A DNA stretch of 8,611 bases from assembly GCA_022823105.1 (NCBI GenBank), contig JAJDXU010000441.1, forward strand, positions 1 to 8,611. Reading direction: 5' to 3'. Shown in pieces: positions 1-5,660 of this stretch. How positions within the stretch are numbered: the first letter of the stretch is position 1; each line of letters begins with the position of its first letter. The notes beneath the pieces are model-generated. The model made no database searches. It was not told where the DNA came from and was given only the letters and a program-made list of their open reading frames with translations. The position numbers and the translations under genes were made by a program. The DNA is from Dehalococcoidia bacterium. GTDB lineage: Bacteria > Chloroflexota > Dehalococcoidia > Lucifugimonadales > UBA3495.

Positions 1-318
1 GATGTCCATCCGCCCGCCGCTGAGGTTATCCAGCATGCAGATTTCCTCGATCAGGCGCACCGGATGGTGCAAAGGCAGCACGTACACGCACGGGCCCAAC
101 CGCATGGTGCTGGTCCGCTCGGCGGCGGCCGCCAGGAACACGTTCTGCGACGGCGCGAGGCTATGCACCGCCGGCGTATGGTGCTCGGCCAGGTGATAGG
201 AGTAGAACCCGGCGTCCTCCAGGTCCTCTATCTGGTCCAACCGTTCCCGGTAGATCTGGTCCAACGGTACGCCGGGAATGGGCTCAATGTGATCGAATAC
301 CCCAAACTGCAATGCCAT
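1..318 (-). CDS. Luciferase-like flavin-dependent oxidoreductase (LLM class), N-terminal 106 residues; 3' end beyond window
   Basis: The gene runs off the left edge. The 106 visible residues begin MALQFGVFDHIEP and form the first strands and helices of a bacterial-luciferase-type TIM barrel. Family landmarks are GFYSYHLAEHH (about 37-47, the W/H-x-x-EHH active-site loop), the segment AAAAERTSTMRLG (about 63-75), then a VYVLPLHHPVRLIEE stretch and LDNLSGGRMDI at the end. Members are FMN- or F420-dependent monooxygenases or dehydrogenases of about 330-380 residues, so roughly a third is present. Substrate cannot be inferred from this part. The ATG at 318 is preceded by GAGGAAA about 10 bases upstream, and by a promoter-like sequence in the 154-base gap to the upstream NHL gene, so it probably starts its own transcript. 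The choice between FMN and F420 is open. Confidence 0.88.
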   Translation of the reverse strand, partial: MALQFGVFDHIEPIPGVPLDQIYRERLDQIEDLEDAGFYSYHLAEHHTPAVHSLAPSQNVFLAAAAERTSTMRLGPCVYVLPLHHPVRLIEEICMLDNLSGGRMDI

Positions 319-409
319 GTAACGGTTTCCTCGTTTTGATCAGCGGTTTCGCGGTTCTGAAGCGCTGAGCGCGTGCATCGGAGCGGCAAGCGCCATTAAC
401 CGTCGTGCA

Positions 410-439
410 ACTCTACGGTCATCGCCGCTCATATGTCAA
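410..439 (-). promoter_or_regulatory. Sigma-70-like promoter for the luciferase-like gene
   Basis: On the minus strand a perfect -35 box TTGACA (434-439) is followed after 18 bases by TAGAGT (410-415, four of six matches to TATAAT). Transcription would begin near 403, giving a leader of about 85 bases before the ATG at 318. It sits just after the stop codon of the upstream NHL gene. This is pattern matching only; the host's consensus is unknown. Confidence 0.45.
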
Positions 440-472
440 AGAGCTAGTTTTGAGCGCCTGAAGTGCTGCGTA

Positions 473-1507
473 TCACAAGCCCACCACACGGATTCGGTGG
501 TTGTGGGTGTCGGCGATATACAGGTCGCCGTGGGAGTCGATACCGCAGCCGTGGGGATGGTACAGGCCTGCGTCCACGGCGGGCCCGCCGTCGCCTCCAC
601 CGCCCTCGCGGCCGCCGGCGATGGTGGTGACGATGCCGGTGTGGGCGTCGATGCGGCGCACGGCCGAGTTGTCCGAGTCCAACACAATGATGTTGTCGTT
701 CAGGTCGCAGCGCATAGCCTTCGGAGAACCCCAGTGGGCTTCCAGCGCCGGCCCTCCGTCTCCGGAATAGCCATACACCGCGTCGGCGCCGGCGATGGTG
801 GTCAGCGTACCGTCGGGCGAGATTTTCCGCACGCCGTTGCCCTCCCGCTCGCACACGAACACGTTGCCCTGGCTGTCGGCGGAAACCGCTCTTGGACCCA
901 TCAGGCTGGCCTCGGTGGCAGGTCTGCCGTCCCCGTCGCGGGACTTTTCACCCGTACCCGCGAACGTGGTTATGATCCCGGTGGCCAGGTCCACGCGGCG
1001 TATCCGCTGGTCTTGCACGTCGGCGATGAGCAGGCCGTCGCGCCCGTCCAGGCAAAGGTCGTTGGGCTCTCGGAGCATTGCCTCGTTGCCGGAGCCGCCG
1101 TCTCCGCTGTATCCGAATTCCCCGGTGCCGGCCACGGTGGAGATCATTCCGGTTCGGCCGTCAATCTTTCTCACCGCGGGGTCAAATCTTTGGGCAAAGT
1201 AGATGTCCCCGTTGGCGTCTATGGCAAGCCCGTACGGCTGGTGAATAACCGCATCTATTGCGGGTCCGCCGTCGCCCGCGTATCCCGGCTCCCCGTTGCC
1301 GCAGATGAGGGTGATGATGCCGGTCTGCGTGTCCACGCGGCGGATCCGGTTGTGCCGCCCCATGCACACGACCATGTTCCCCTGGGCGTCGAACTCGCAC
1401 GCGTACGGTGTCTGGCACGCCGCGTCCACGGCGGGGCCGCCGTCGCCATCCCAGCCTTCCGATCCGTTGCCCAACACGGTCCTTATGATGCCTTTCTCCG
1501 CTGGCAT
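473..1507 (-). CDS. NHL-repeat beta-propeller protein (six repeats)
   Basis: A 344-residue protein built almost wholly of six NHL repeats. Each has a GDGGPA-like turn, then a P-x-G-type strand, then D-x-x-G-N/D-hydrophobic-hydrophobic-h-A/C-D, then R-I-R-R/K-hydrophobic-D, ending in an I-x-T-x-A-G-x-G strand. The turns start at residues 20, 77, 134, 191, 248 and 304, so the period is 57 residues (last interval 56). The N-terminal IIRTVLGNG strand is the piece missing after the final HNHRIRVV, which suggests a closed six-bladed propeller sealed by its ends. There is no signal peptide or anchor and no catalytic motif I can name; such domains often act as binding platforms or lactonase-like enzymes. 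A GTG at 1513 would overlap its own ribosome binding site, so ATG 1507 is chosen (GGAGG at 1513-1517, five-base spacer). It is divergent from the PAL-like gene. Confidence 0.88.
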   Translation of the reverse strand: MPAEKGIIRTVLGNGSEGWDGDGGPAVDAACQTPYACEFDAQGNMVVCMGRHNRIRRVDTQTGIITLICGNGEPGYAGDGGPAIDAVIHQPYGLAIDANGDIYFAQRFDPAVRKIDGRTGMISTVAGTGEFGYSGDGGSGNEAMLREPNDLCLDGRDGLLIADVQDQRIRRVDLATGIITTFAGTGEKSRDGDGRPATEASLMGPRAVSADSQGNVFVCEREGNGVRKISPDGTLTTIAGADAVYGYSGDGGPALEAHWGSPKAMRCDLNDNIIVLDSDNSAVRRIDAHTGIVTTIAGGREGGGGDGGPAVDAGLYHPHGCGIDSHGDLYIADTHNHRIRVVGL

Positions 1508-1512
1508 GTGCA

Positions 1513-1517
1513 CCTCC
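1513..1517 (-). promoter_or_regulatory. Ribosome binding site deciding the NHL gene start
   Basis: GGAGG on the minus strand lies five bases before the ATG at 1507. The alternative in-frame GTG at 1513-1511 would overlap this site, so it cannot use it. This favours the shorter protein. Confidence 0.6.
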
Positions 1518-1558
1518 GTTGGCTGCCGGCAAGCCCGGCATGTGTTTCGCGCGCATGT

Positions 1559-1583
1559 ATTGTATATCGGCCCGGGCAGTCAA
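1559..1583 (-). promoter_or_regulatory. Weak candidate promoter elements for the NHL gene
   Basis: The minus strand holds TTGACT (1578-1583) and a TACAAT box (1559-1564), but only 13 bases separate them, too close for a standard sigma-70 promoter. The two may not work together. Two direct copies of GGCATGTG (1503-1510 and 1537-1544) lie nearby. The region must hold the start signals for the NHL gene, but I cannot place them firmly. Confidence 0.2.
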
Positions 1584-1623
1584 ACGAGCGGGAACCCGGC
1601 GAATCATGCGACGTGTCCGGCGT

Positions 1624-1629
1624 TACAAT
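1624..1629 (+). promoter_or_regulatory. Candidate -10 box for the PAL-like gene
   Basis: TACAAT (five of six matches to TATAAT) lies 49 bases before the ATG at 1679 on the plus strand. No good -35 box is seen 16-18 bases upstream, so an activator-dependent or alternative-sigma promoter is possible, or the match is chance. Confidence 0.25.
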
Positions 1630-1663
1630 AGCCGCGTCAAACGACCGTATCCAACCCAACCAC

Positions 1664-1670
1664 AAGGAGG
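1664..1670 (+). promoter_or_regulatory. Ribosome binding site fixing the PAL-like gene start
   Basis: AAGGAGG, eight bases before ATG 1679. The reading frame stays open for almost 1.2 kb upstream, antisense to the NHL gene, so this strong site is what identifies the true start. Confidence 0.85.
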
Positions 1671-1678
1671 CCGATAAC

Positions 1679-2560
1679 ATGACCACTGTAGGAAGCGGAA
1701 AATACACGTATGAAGTGGTGGAGAACTGGGCCAGGCTCCCAGCAGGCGAGTCCTTCGCCATGGTCAGCGCCCTCGCCACCGATTCCCAGGACCGGGTTTT
1801 TGCCTTCCAGCGCAAGGATCCGCCCATCCTCATTTTCGACCGGGACGGCAACCTGCTGGACAGCTGGGGCAACGGCGCATTTTCATTCGCCCACGGCATA
1901 TTTATCGACGACGAGGACACCGTTTACCTCACCGACCGGGACAACTCCGTGTGCCTGGTCTACACCATCGACGGCAAGCCAATCCAGATGCTGGGGCGCC
2001 ACGGTGTTCACTCTGACACCGGCTGCGAGAACCCGGGCGATCTTTGTCCCCGCTCCGCCGGCCCGTTCAACTACCCCGCCGAACTTGTGCCGTCCCCCTC
2101 GGGTGACCTGTACGTCGCAGATGGGTACCGCAACGCTCGGGTCCACCGCTTCAGCTGGGACGGGCAGCTCAAGCAGTCCTGGGGAGAGCCGGGCAAGAGC
2201 GACCCGGGGCACTTCCACCTGCCCCACAGCCTGGTGATCCATAACGACACGGTCTTCCTCTGCGACCGCGAGAATCACCGGATGCAGCTCTTCAACCTGG
2301 ACGGCGAGTTCATCGGAATTTGGGACGACATCCAGCGCCCCATGGATATTTCGGTGGACAGCGAGGGCAACCTGGTAGTCAGCGAGGGCAGCGTAAACGA
2401 CTCCTCGGCGCGGGTCAGCGTGCTCGACACTTCCGGCAACGTCCTCGCCCGCTTTGACTGCCGCGGCCCCGGGCACGGGAGTTGGGTCGACTCCCGGGGC
2501 GACATCTACGTCGGCCTCAGCGACGGCACCGGTGTCGACAAGTTCGTTCGCCAGGGCTAG
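1679..2560 (+). CDS. NHL beta-propeller with peptidyl-alpha-hydroxyglycine alpha-amidating lyase (PAL)-like motifs
   Basis: A 293-residue protein resembling the lyase domain of peptide-amidating enzymes. In animals that domain splits peptidyl-alpha-hydroxyglycine to peptide amide and glyoxylate, using zinc, a tyrosine and two arginines. Matching landmarks in order are R45 (FAFQRKDPP), H72 (FAHGIFIDD), Y150 in VADGYRNARV, H183 (LPHSLVI), R197 in CDRENHRMQLF, and H266 near PGHGSWVD. These fit the three zinc-ligand histidines, the catalytic tyrosine and the two arginines by motif order, although no alignment was run. No monooxygenase domain is fused and there is no signal peptide, so amidation of secreted peptides is unlikely; a lyase or hydrolase acting on a small alpha-hydroxy-amide type compound is a guess. 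The AAGGAGG site at 1664-1670 fixes the start. A terminator follows. The gene is divergent from another NHL propeller. Confidence 0.85.
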   Translation: MTTVGSGKYTYEVVENWARLPAGESFAMVSALATDSQDRVFAFQRKDPPILIFDRDGNLLDSWGNGAFSFAHGIFIDDEDTVYLTDRDNSVCLVYTIDGKPIQMLGRHGVHSDTGCENPGDLCPRSAGPFNYPAELVPSPSGDLYVADGYRNARVHRFSWDGQLKQSWGEPGKSDPGHFHLPHSLVIHNDTVFLCDRENHRMQLFNLDGEFIGIWDDIQRPMDISVDSEGNLVVSEGSVNDSSARVSVLDTSGNVLARFDCRGPGHGSWVDSRGDIYVGLSDGTGVDKFVRQG

Positions 2561-2592
2561 GTCGGGGCGGCAACCTGGTTGTCATGACGACC

Positions 2593-2625
2593 ACGACGGC
2601 GGGGAACAATCCCCGCCGTCGTTTT
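2593..2625 (+). terminator. Intrinsic terminator after the PAL-like gene
   Basis: A perfect 12-base-pair GC-rich stem (ACGACGGCGGGG at 2593-2604 pairing with 2611-2622) with a six-base loop AACAAT, running directly into TTTT (2622-2625) on the plus strand. It lies 32 bases past the stop codon of the PAL-like gene. Read on the minus strand, it has no T run after the stem, so it should be mainly one-way. The T run is short. Confidence 0.8.
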
Positions 2626-2677
2626 AGGTGAACCGTGTTAGCGTCGCGTTCAGCGCTCGTGAATCGATACGCCTGAA

Positions 2678-3220
2678 TCAGTCCGCTGCGGCGGGAGTCG
2701 CCTTGGCGGCCTGCTTCGCCATGAAGTCCTTGATGGCGTCGGCGTATTCCGCCCTGGGGAATTGCTCACCGTTGGGGACCTTCATGCCGTCGCAGAATAT
2801 CTCCAACCGGTTGCCGTCCGGGTCGAGGAAGTAGAAGGAACGGCTGCCGCTGCCTTCCAGGTTGCCGCCGGCCTCGATGCCGTGGGTCAACGGCCCGCTC
2901 ACGATCTCGGCGCCGTGCGTGTGAATGTGGGCCAGAGCCTTCATGAACTCGTCGCGGTTTTCCACCTCGAACGCGACCTGCTGCACCAGCCGTGCGTGCC
3001 CCGGCACGTTCTCAGACACGTCCACACCCTCGGGAGCGCTGGCGATGACGAAGTCGTGGTGTGTTTCGTCAAACCGCAGGAAGGCCGACTCGGACCCGTC
3101 GGGCCGGCGCCGGCGGGAAGTAACCTTGCAGCCCAATACCTTGGTGTAGAACTCGAAAGACCGTTCAAAATCGGATACCAGTATCCCGACGTGACCAACG
3201 CGCTTGATCTGAATGCCCAT
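2678..3220 (-). CDS. VOC-family (glyoxalase / extradiol dioxygenase-like) metalloenzyme
   Basis: A 180-residue single-unit vicinal oxygen chelate protein with two beta-alpha-beta-beta-beta modules. Module 1 is VGHVGILVSDFERSFEFYTKVLG (8-30), running to HHDFVIAS (54-61). Module 2 starts at VAFEVENRDEFMKAL (82-96) and ends with the hallmark YFLDPDGNRLEIF (130-142). The expected metal ligands are H10 and E140. The usual His at the start of module 2 is replaced by Q81 in VQQVAFEV, so metal binding may differ or catalysis may be lost. Length is above the single-domain norm because of an Ala-rich tail (about 157-180). The start ATG at 3220 has AGGAGG seven bases upstream. The gene lies downstream of the alpha/beta hydrolase on the same strand, but a 244-base gap with its own TATAAT suggests separate transcription. 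Substrate unknown. Confidence 0.88.
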   Translation of the reverse strand: MGIQIKRVGHVGILVSDFERSFEFYTKVLGCKVTSRRRRPDGSESAFLRFDETHHDFVIASAPEGVDVSENVPGHARLVQQVAFEVENRDEFMKALAHIHTHGAEIVSGPLTHGIEAGGNLEGSGSRSFYFLDPDGNRLEIFCDGMKVPNGEQFPRAEYADAIKDFMAKQAAKATPAAAD

Positions 3221-3308
3221 ACGATTTCCTCCTGTGATGTGCCTGTCCTGTCCGCGGCAGGGTCGCGTTCGGCGCACCGGCCCTCGCAAACAGTGCGATT
3301 TGCTTCAC

Positions 3309-3314
3309 ATTATA
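3309..3314 (-). promoter_or_regulatory. Perfect -10 box (TATAAT) upstream of the VOC gene
   Basis: TATAAT on the minus strand, part of the palindrome ATTATATAAT (3309-3318) in otherwise GC-rich DNA. Transcription would start about 80 bases before the VOC ATG at 3220. No convincing -35 box is seen 15-18 bases upstream. The palindrome offers TATAAT on the plus strand too, but there is no plus-strand gene downstream. Confidence 0.4.
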
Positions 3315-3402
3315 TAATCAGGAGACGTAATCGACCGCCGTTTCTACCGTTGTTGCGGAATCGTGTCCGTCGCGCGAAAACCGACAGCCCCAACGTGTCC
3401 AC

Positions 3403-3419
3403 TGATCGCGGAACGATCA
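3403..3419. repeat. Perfect 6-bp inverted repeat downstream of the alpha/beta hydrolase
   Basis: TGATCG (3403-3408) and CGATCA (3414-3419) flank a five-base spacer, 46 bases beyond the hydrolase stop codon. With no T run on either side it is a poor intrinsic terminator. It could be a small operator upstream of the VOC gene, an RNA hairpin at the end of the hydrolase transcript, or chance. Confidence 0.3.
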
Positions 3420-3464
3420 TTGAGCACGACGGGGCCGTCCAAGTGGTGTCTTTCTGCGGATTCG

Positions 3465-4223
3465 TTACGCCGCCGCAGGTACCGCCGCGTGCGTCTTCAG
3501 GAAGCGGCGAACGTGGTCCACGGTCTCGTCGATGTGTTCCTGGGTGTCCTTCCACGGGTAGATGGTCACCTCGGAGTTGGGCGCGAGGTTGGCGACCTCC
3601 ATCGCCCGTTCATACGGGTGCGCCGGCACATCGTCGGGCGCGATCAGGATCGGCGTCTGCAAGGAGCTCACGAACTCCCGGGACACGGTGAAAACAAAGT
3701 CCGCCCGATTGTTGTACATGTTCATTAAGAAGTCATGCACCATGTCCATGGTAATATCCGGACGCTTCTCGCACAGCGGCGGGCCCCACCCGGCGGTGTT
3801 GTTCTCGTAGAACAGGTTCGGCAGTTCCGGCCGGTATCCGCTGGGCTGCATCAATGCGGCGGCCACGACCCGGTCCCCGGCCCGGCTGAGCAGGTTCAGG
3901 ATCATCGGCCCGGCGATGCAGAAGCCGATCACGCCGAACTTGTCGATGCCCAGGTGATCCATCAGGCCGATGTGGTCGTCGGTGAAAGCGTCCCACGTGC
4001 GCTCGATGTCCAATGGCCCCGTGGACTGGCCCGGCGGCGAGTTACGCAGGTCGGACGCGATGCAGCGAAAGTCATCCCTGAACGTCTCCATTGGATTGAA
4101 GGGATGGGTTTGAAGCCCAGCCACTGTGGAGTTCAGGCCGCCGCCCGGGATAACCAGCAGCGGGAACCCGGAACCGACCTCTTCGTAATAGATGCGGGTG
4201 TCGCCCCTTTCGTAAAACGGCAT
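3465..4223 (-). CDS. Alpha/beta hydrolase with a cysteine nucleophile
   Basis: A 252-residue single-domain alpha/beta-hydrolase-fold enzyme. The oxyanion-hole loop is VIPGGGLNS (24-32) and the strand-5 elbow is VIGFCIAGP (98-106). The nucleophile position, normally Ser, is C102 (codon TGC); the elbow is G-F-C-I-A-G, closer to dienelactone hydrolases (G-x-C-x-G-G) than to lipases. The acid is probably D197 or D198 in LIAPDDVPAHP, and the base H230 in DTQEHIDETVDHV. A cap is suggested by residues about 128-185. No signal peptide; the C-terminus is a short Ala-rich tail. Cys-Asp-His triads are known from dienelactone hydrolase, so a lactone, thioester or ester substrate is possible, but the rest of the protein looks like the general fold-1 family. 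ATG 4223 is preceded by AAGGAGG with a nine-base spacer and by a good promoter. Confidence 0.88.
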   Translation of the reverse strand: MPFYERGDTRIYYEEVGSGFPLLVIPGGGLNSTVAGLQTHPFNPMETFRDDFRCIASDLRNSPPGQSTGPLDIERTWDAFTDDHIGLMDHLGIDKFGVIGFCIAGPMILNLLSRAGDRVVAAALMQPSGYRPELPNLFYENNTAGWGPPLCEKRPDITMDMVHDFLMNMYNNRADFVFTVSREFVSSLQTPILIAPDDVPAHPYERAMEVANLAPNSEVTIYPWKDTQEHIDETVDHVRRFLKTHAAVPAAA

Positions 4224-4236
4224 GGTGTTGTTCCTC

Positions 4237-4282
4237 CTTGCGTTCGTGTCGTTGGGCTGAATCTACGCCACGAAAGCGCAAG
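4237..4282. repeat. Bipartite inverted repeat over the hydrolase promoter, possible operator
   Basis: The left arm CTTGCG-TTCGTG (4237-4248) is the reverse complement of the right arm CACGAA-ag-CGCAAG (4269-4282), apart from a two-base insertion in the right arm. The arms enclose the -10 box and proposed transcription start; the right arm lies in the promoter spacer and the left arm overlaps the ribosome binding site. This is the arrangement of a repressor operator. If transcription began further upstream, the same arms could instead fold into an RNA hairpin hiding the ribosome binding site. Confidence 0.45.
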
Positions 4283-4289
4283 AGGTCAA
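4260..4289 (-). promoter_or_regulatory. Sigma-70-like promoter for the alpha/beta hydrolase
   Basis: On the minus strand TTGACC (4284-4289) is followed after 18 bases by TAGATT (4260-4265). Transcription would start near 4253, about 30 bases before the ATG at 4223. The layout (TTGAC-x, 18-base spacer, TAGA-x-T) matches the promoter proposed for the luciferase-like gene at 410-439. An inverted repeat at 4237-4282 overlaps it. Confidence 0.5.
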
Positions 4290-4472
4290 ATTGGCGACAG
4301 GTGGGGGCACGAGGAACCAAGCGCCGGGCGGATCACAGACGCGCGCGTCGAATGCTCGTGGGAGCGAATAGCACGCCTTTCCTGTGGGTCAAACGTGTAA
4401 CACCGACCGATGTGCGCTATGCTACGGCCCAAGGATCCCTGATGCAAGAAATCCTGATGGAGGTATGTCGCC

Positions 4473-5627
4473 ATGTCGGAAAATTTGCAGCGCATCGTTC
4501 AGGATGCCATCGACGTCGCCATCGGAGAGCGGGGCGAAATCGGAGTACAGGTTGCCGCGTACCTCGAAGGCGAACCGGCGATCGACAAATGGGGCGGCCT
4601 GGCGGATGAAAACACCGGCCGCGAGGTGGACGGCGAAACCCTGTTCCCGGTGTTCTCCAACATCAAGGCGGTAACCGCGACTGCCTTGCACATCCAGGCG
4701 GAGCGTGGGCTGGTGGACTATTATCAGCCGGTGGCGAAGTACTGGCCGGAGTTCGGAAAGTACGGCAAGGACAAGGGCACCGTGTTCGACGTCCTCACCC
4801 ATCGCATCGGGGTGCCACTGATGCCCGTGGGCGTCACTCCCGAGTTGATGTGCGACTGGGACTGGATGGTTGGCCAACTCGCGGAGATGCACCCGTTGTT
4901 TGAGCCGGGCACGCGCAGCGGCTACATGGCCTACACATTCGGCTGGGTGGTCGGCGAAGTGGTGCGCCGCACCGACCCCAAAGGCCGGCCCTTCGGCCAG
5001 TTCATCCAGGACGAAATCTGCCAACCGCTGGGCATCACCGACCTTTGGGCGGGCATCCCTGCGGAGGTTGAGCCGCGCGTCGCAAAACTCACCAACGTGC
5101 CGCCTTTGCCACCAGGCGCTCCGGGTCTTCCGCCGGACTCGCTGCGTTTCCGCGCCACTCCGGCCGAGGTTGGCACGACCCAGGAGGTTTTCGGCCGCTC
5201 CGACGTGCGCCAGGCCTGCATCCCCGGCGCCCAGGGGATCATGACCGCCCGCAGCCAGGCCCGGTTCTGGGCGATGCTGGCCAACGGCGGCGAGTTGGAC
5301 GGCGTTCGCCTGCTTTCCGAGGACCGCGTTCGCACCTTCCACGTGCCGCGTCCGCCCAGCGACTACGACCCGGTGCACGGTGTTCCCCATCACGGCACCA
5401 TCGGCGGGTTCCACTTCGCGGGCAGCCCCGGCATGGGCGCCATGGGCAACAATCCGCTGGCGTTCGGTCATAACGGGGCCGGCGGGTCCATCGGGTGGGC
5501 TGATCCTCAGCATCGCCTCGCTGTTGCCATCCACCACAACCGAATGGTTCCCCACGGTCCGCCGGAGGAGAGCCCGTTGACGCCGATTGGCGCGGCGGTG
5601 CGCAGGGCACTGGGCATACCGGAGTAG
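4473..5627 (+). CDS. Serine hydrolase, beta-lactamase (class C) / family VIII esterase-like
   Basis: A 384-residue member of the penicillin-binding-protein-like serine hydrolases. The S-x-x-K nucleophile motif is S62-N-I-K65 in PVFSNIKAVTATAL. A conserved VLTHRIGVP (107-115) follows. The second motif is Y151 in SGYMAYTFGWVVGEVVRR, resembling the tyrosine loop of EstB-type family VIII esterases rather than the Y-S-N of true AmpC enzymes. The third is H333-N-G in FGHNGAGGS, in place of K-T-G. Length fits the family. There is no signal peptide, so it should act in the cytoplasm, arguing against a classical beta-lactamase; an esterase or amidase on a small molecule is more likely. ATG 4473 has GGAGG nine bases upstream; the nearer ATG at 4465 is out of frame and too close to that site. 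It is divergent from the alpha/beta hydrolase and convergent with the SDR, 33 bases away. Confidence 0.9.
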   Translation: MSENLQRIVQDAIDVAIGERGEIGVQVAAYLEGEPAIDKWGGLADENTGREVDGETLFPVFSNIKAVTATALHIQAERGLVDYYQPVAKYWPEFGKYGKDKGTVFDVLTHRIGVPLMPVGVTPELMCDWDWMVGQLAEMHPLFEPGTRSGYMAYTFGWVVGEVVRRTDPKGRPFGQFIQDEICQPLGITDLWAGIPAEVEPRVAKLTNVPPLPPGAPGLPPDSLRFRATPAEVGTTQEVFGRSDVRQACIPGAQGIMTARSQARFWAMLANGGELDGVRLLSEDRVRTFHVPRPPSDYDPVHGVPHHGTIGGFHFAGSPGMGAMGNNPLAFGHNGAGGSIGWADPQHRLAVAIHHNRMVPHGPPEESPLTPIGAAVRRALGIPE

Positions 5628-5660
5628 CCGTCACCTGCAGCGGCAGGCGTCATTGGCAGG

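Noticed and set aside
444..460. Imperfect hairpin just after the NHL stop as a terminator
   Set aside because: The stem is about five pairs with a G-T wobble and is followed by CAAAAC, not a T run, on the minus strand.
497..1678. Long plus-strand open frame antisense to the NHL gene, continuous with the PAL-like gene
   Set aside because: It encodes low-complexity Val/Ala/Gly/His-rich sequence that mirrors the repeats of the minus-strand NHL gene, and the strong ribosome binding site at 1664-1670 marks the real start at 1679. The open frame is a by-product of GC-rich codon use.
3247..3261. Near-palindrome CCTGTCCGCGGCAGG in the VOC leader
   Set aside because: It has a central mismatch and a wobble pair, and GC-rich palindromes of this length are common in such DNA.
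2762..3691. 309-codon plus-strand open frame across the VOC gene, gap and hydrolase end
   Set aside because: It is antisense to two clear genes and runs through an intergenic region holding a promoter; no family resemblance.
4418..4423. TATGCT as a -10 box for the serine hydrolase
   Set aside because: Only four of six matches and no fitting -35 box at 16-18 bases, so chance is as likely.
4422..5555. 377-codon minus-strand open frame opposite the serine hydrolase
   Set aside because: It is an antisense shadow with no recognisable family, while the plus-strand frame has all catalytic motifs and a ribosome binding site.
5634..5647. Small hairpin CCTGC-AGCG-GCAGG between the convergent serine hydrolase and SDR
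   Set aside because: The stem is only five pairs and has no T run on either side, so I do not call it a terminator.
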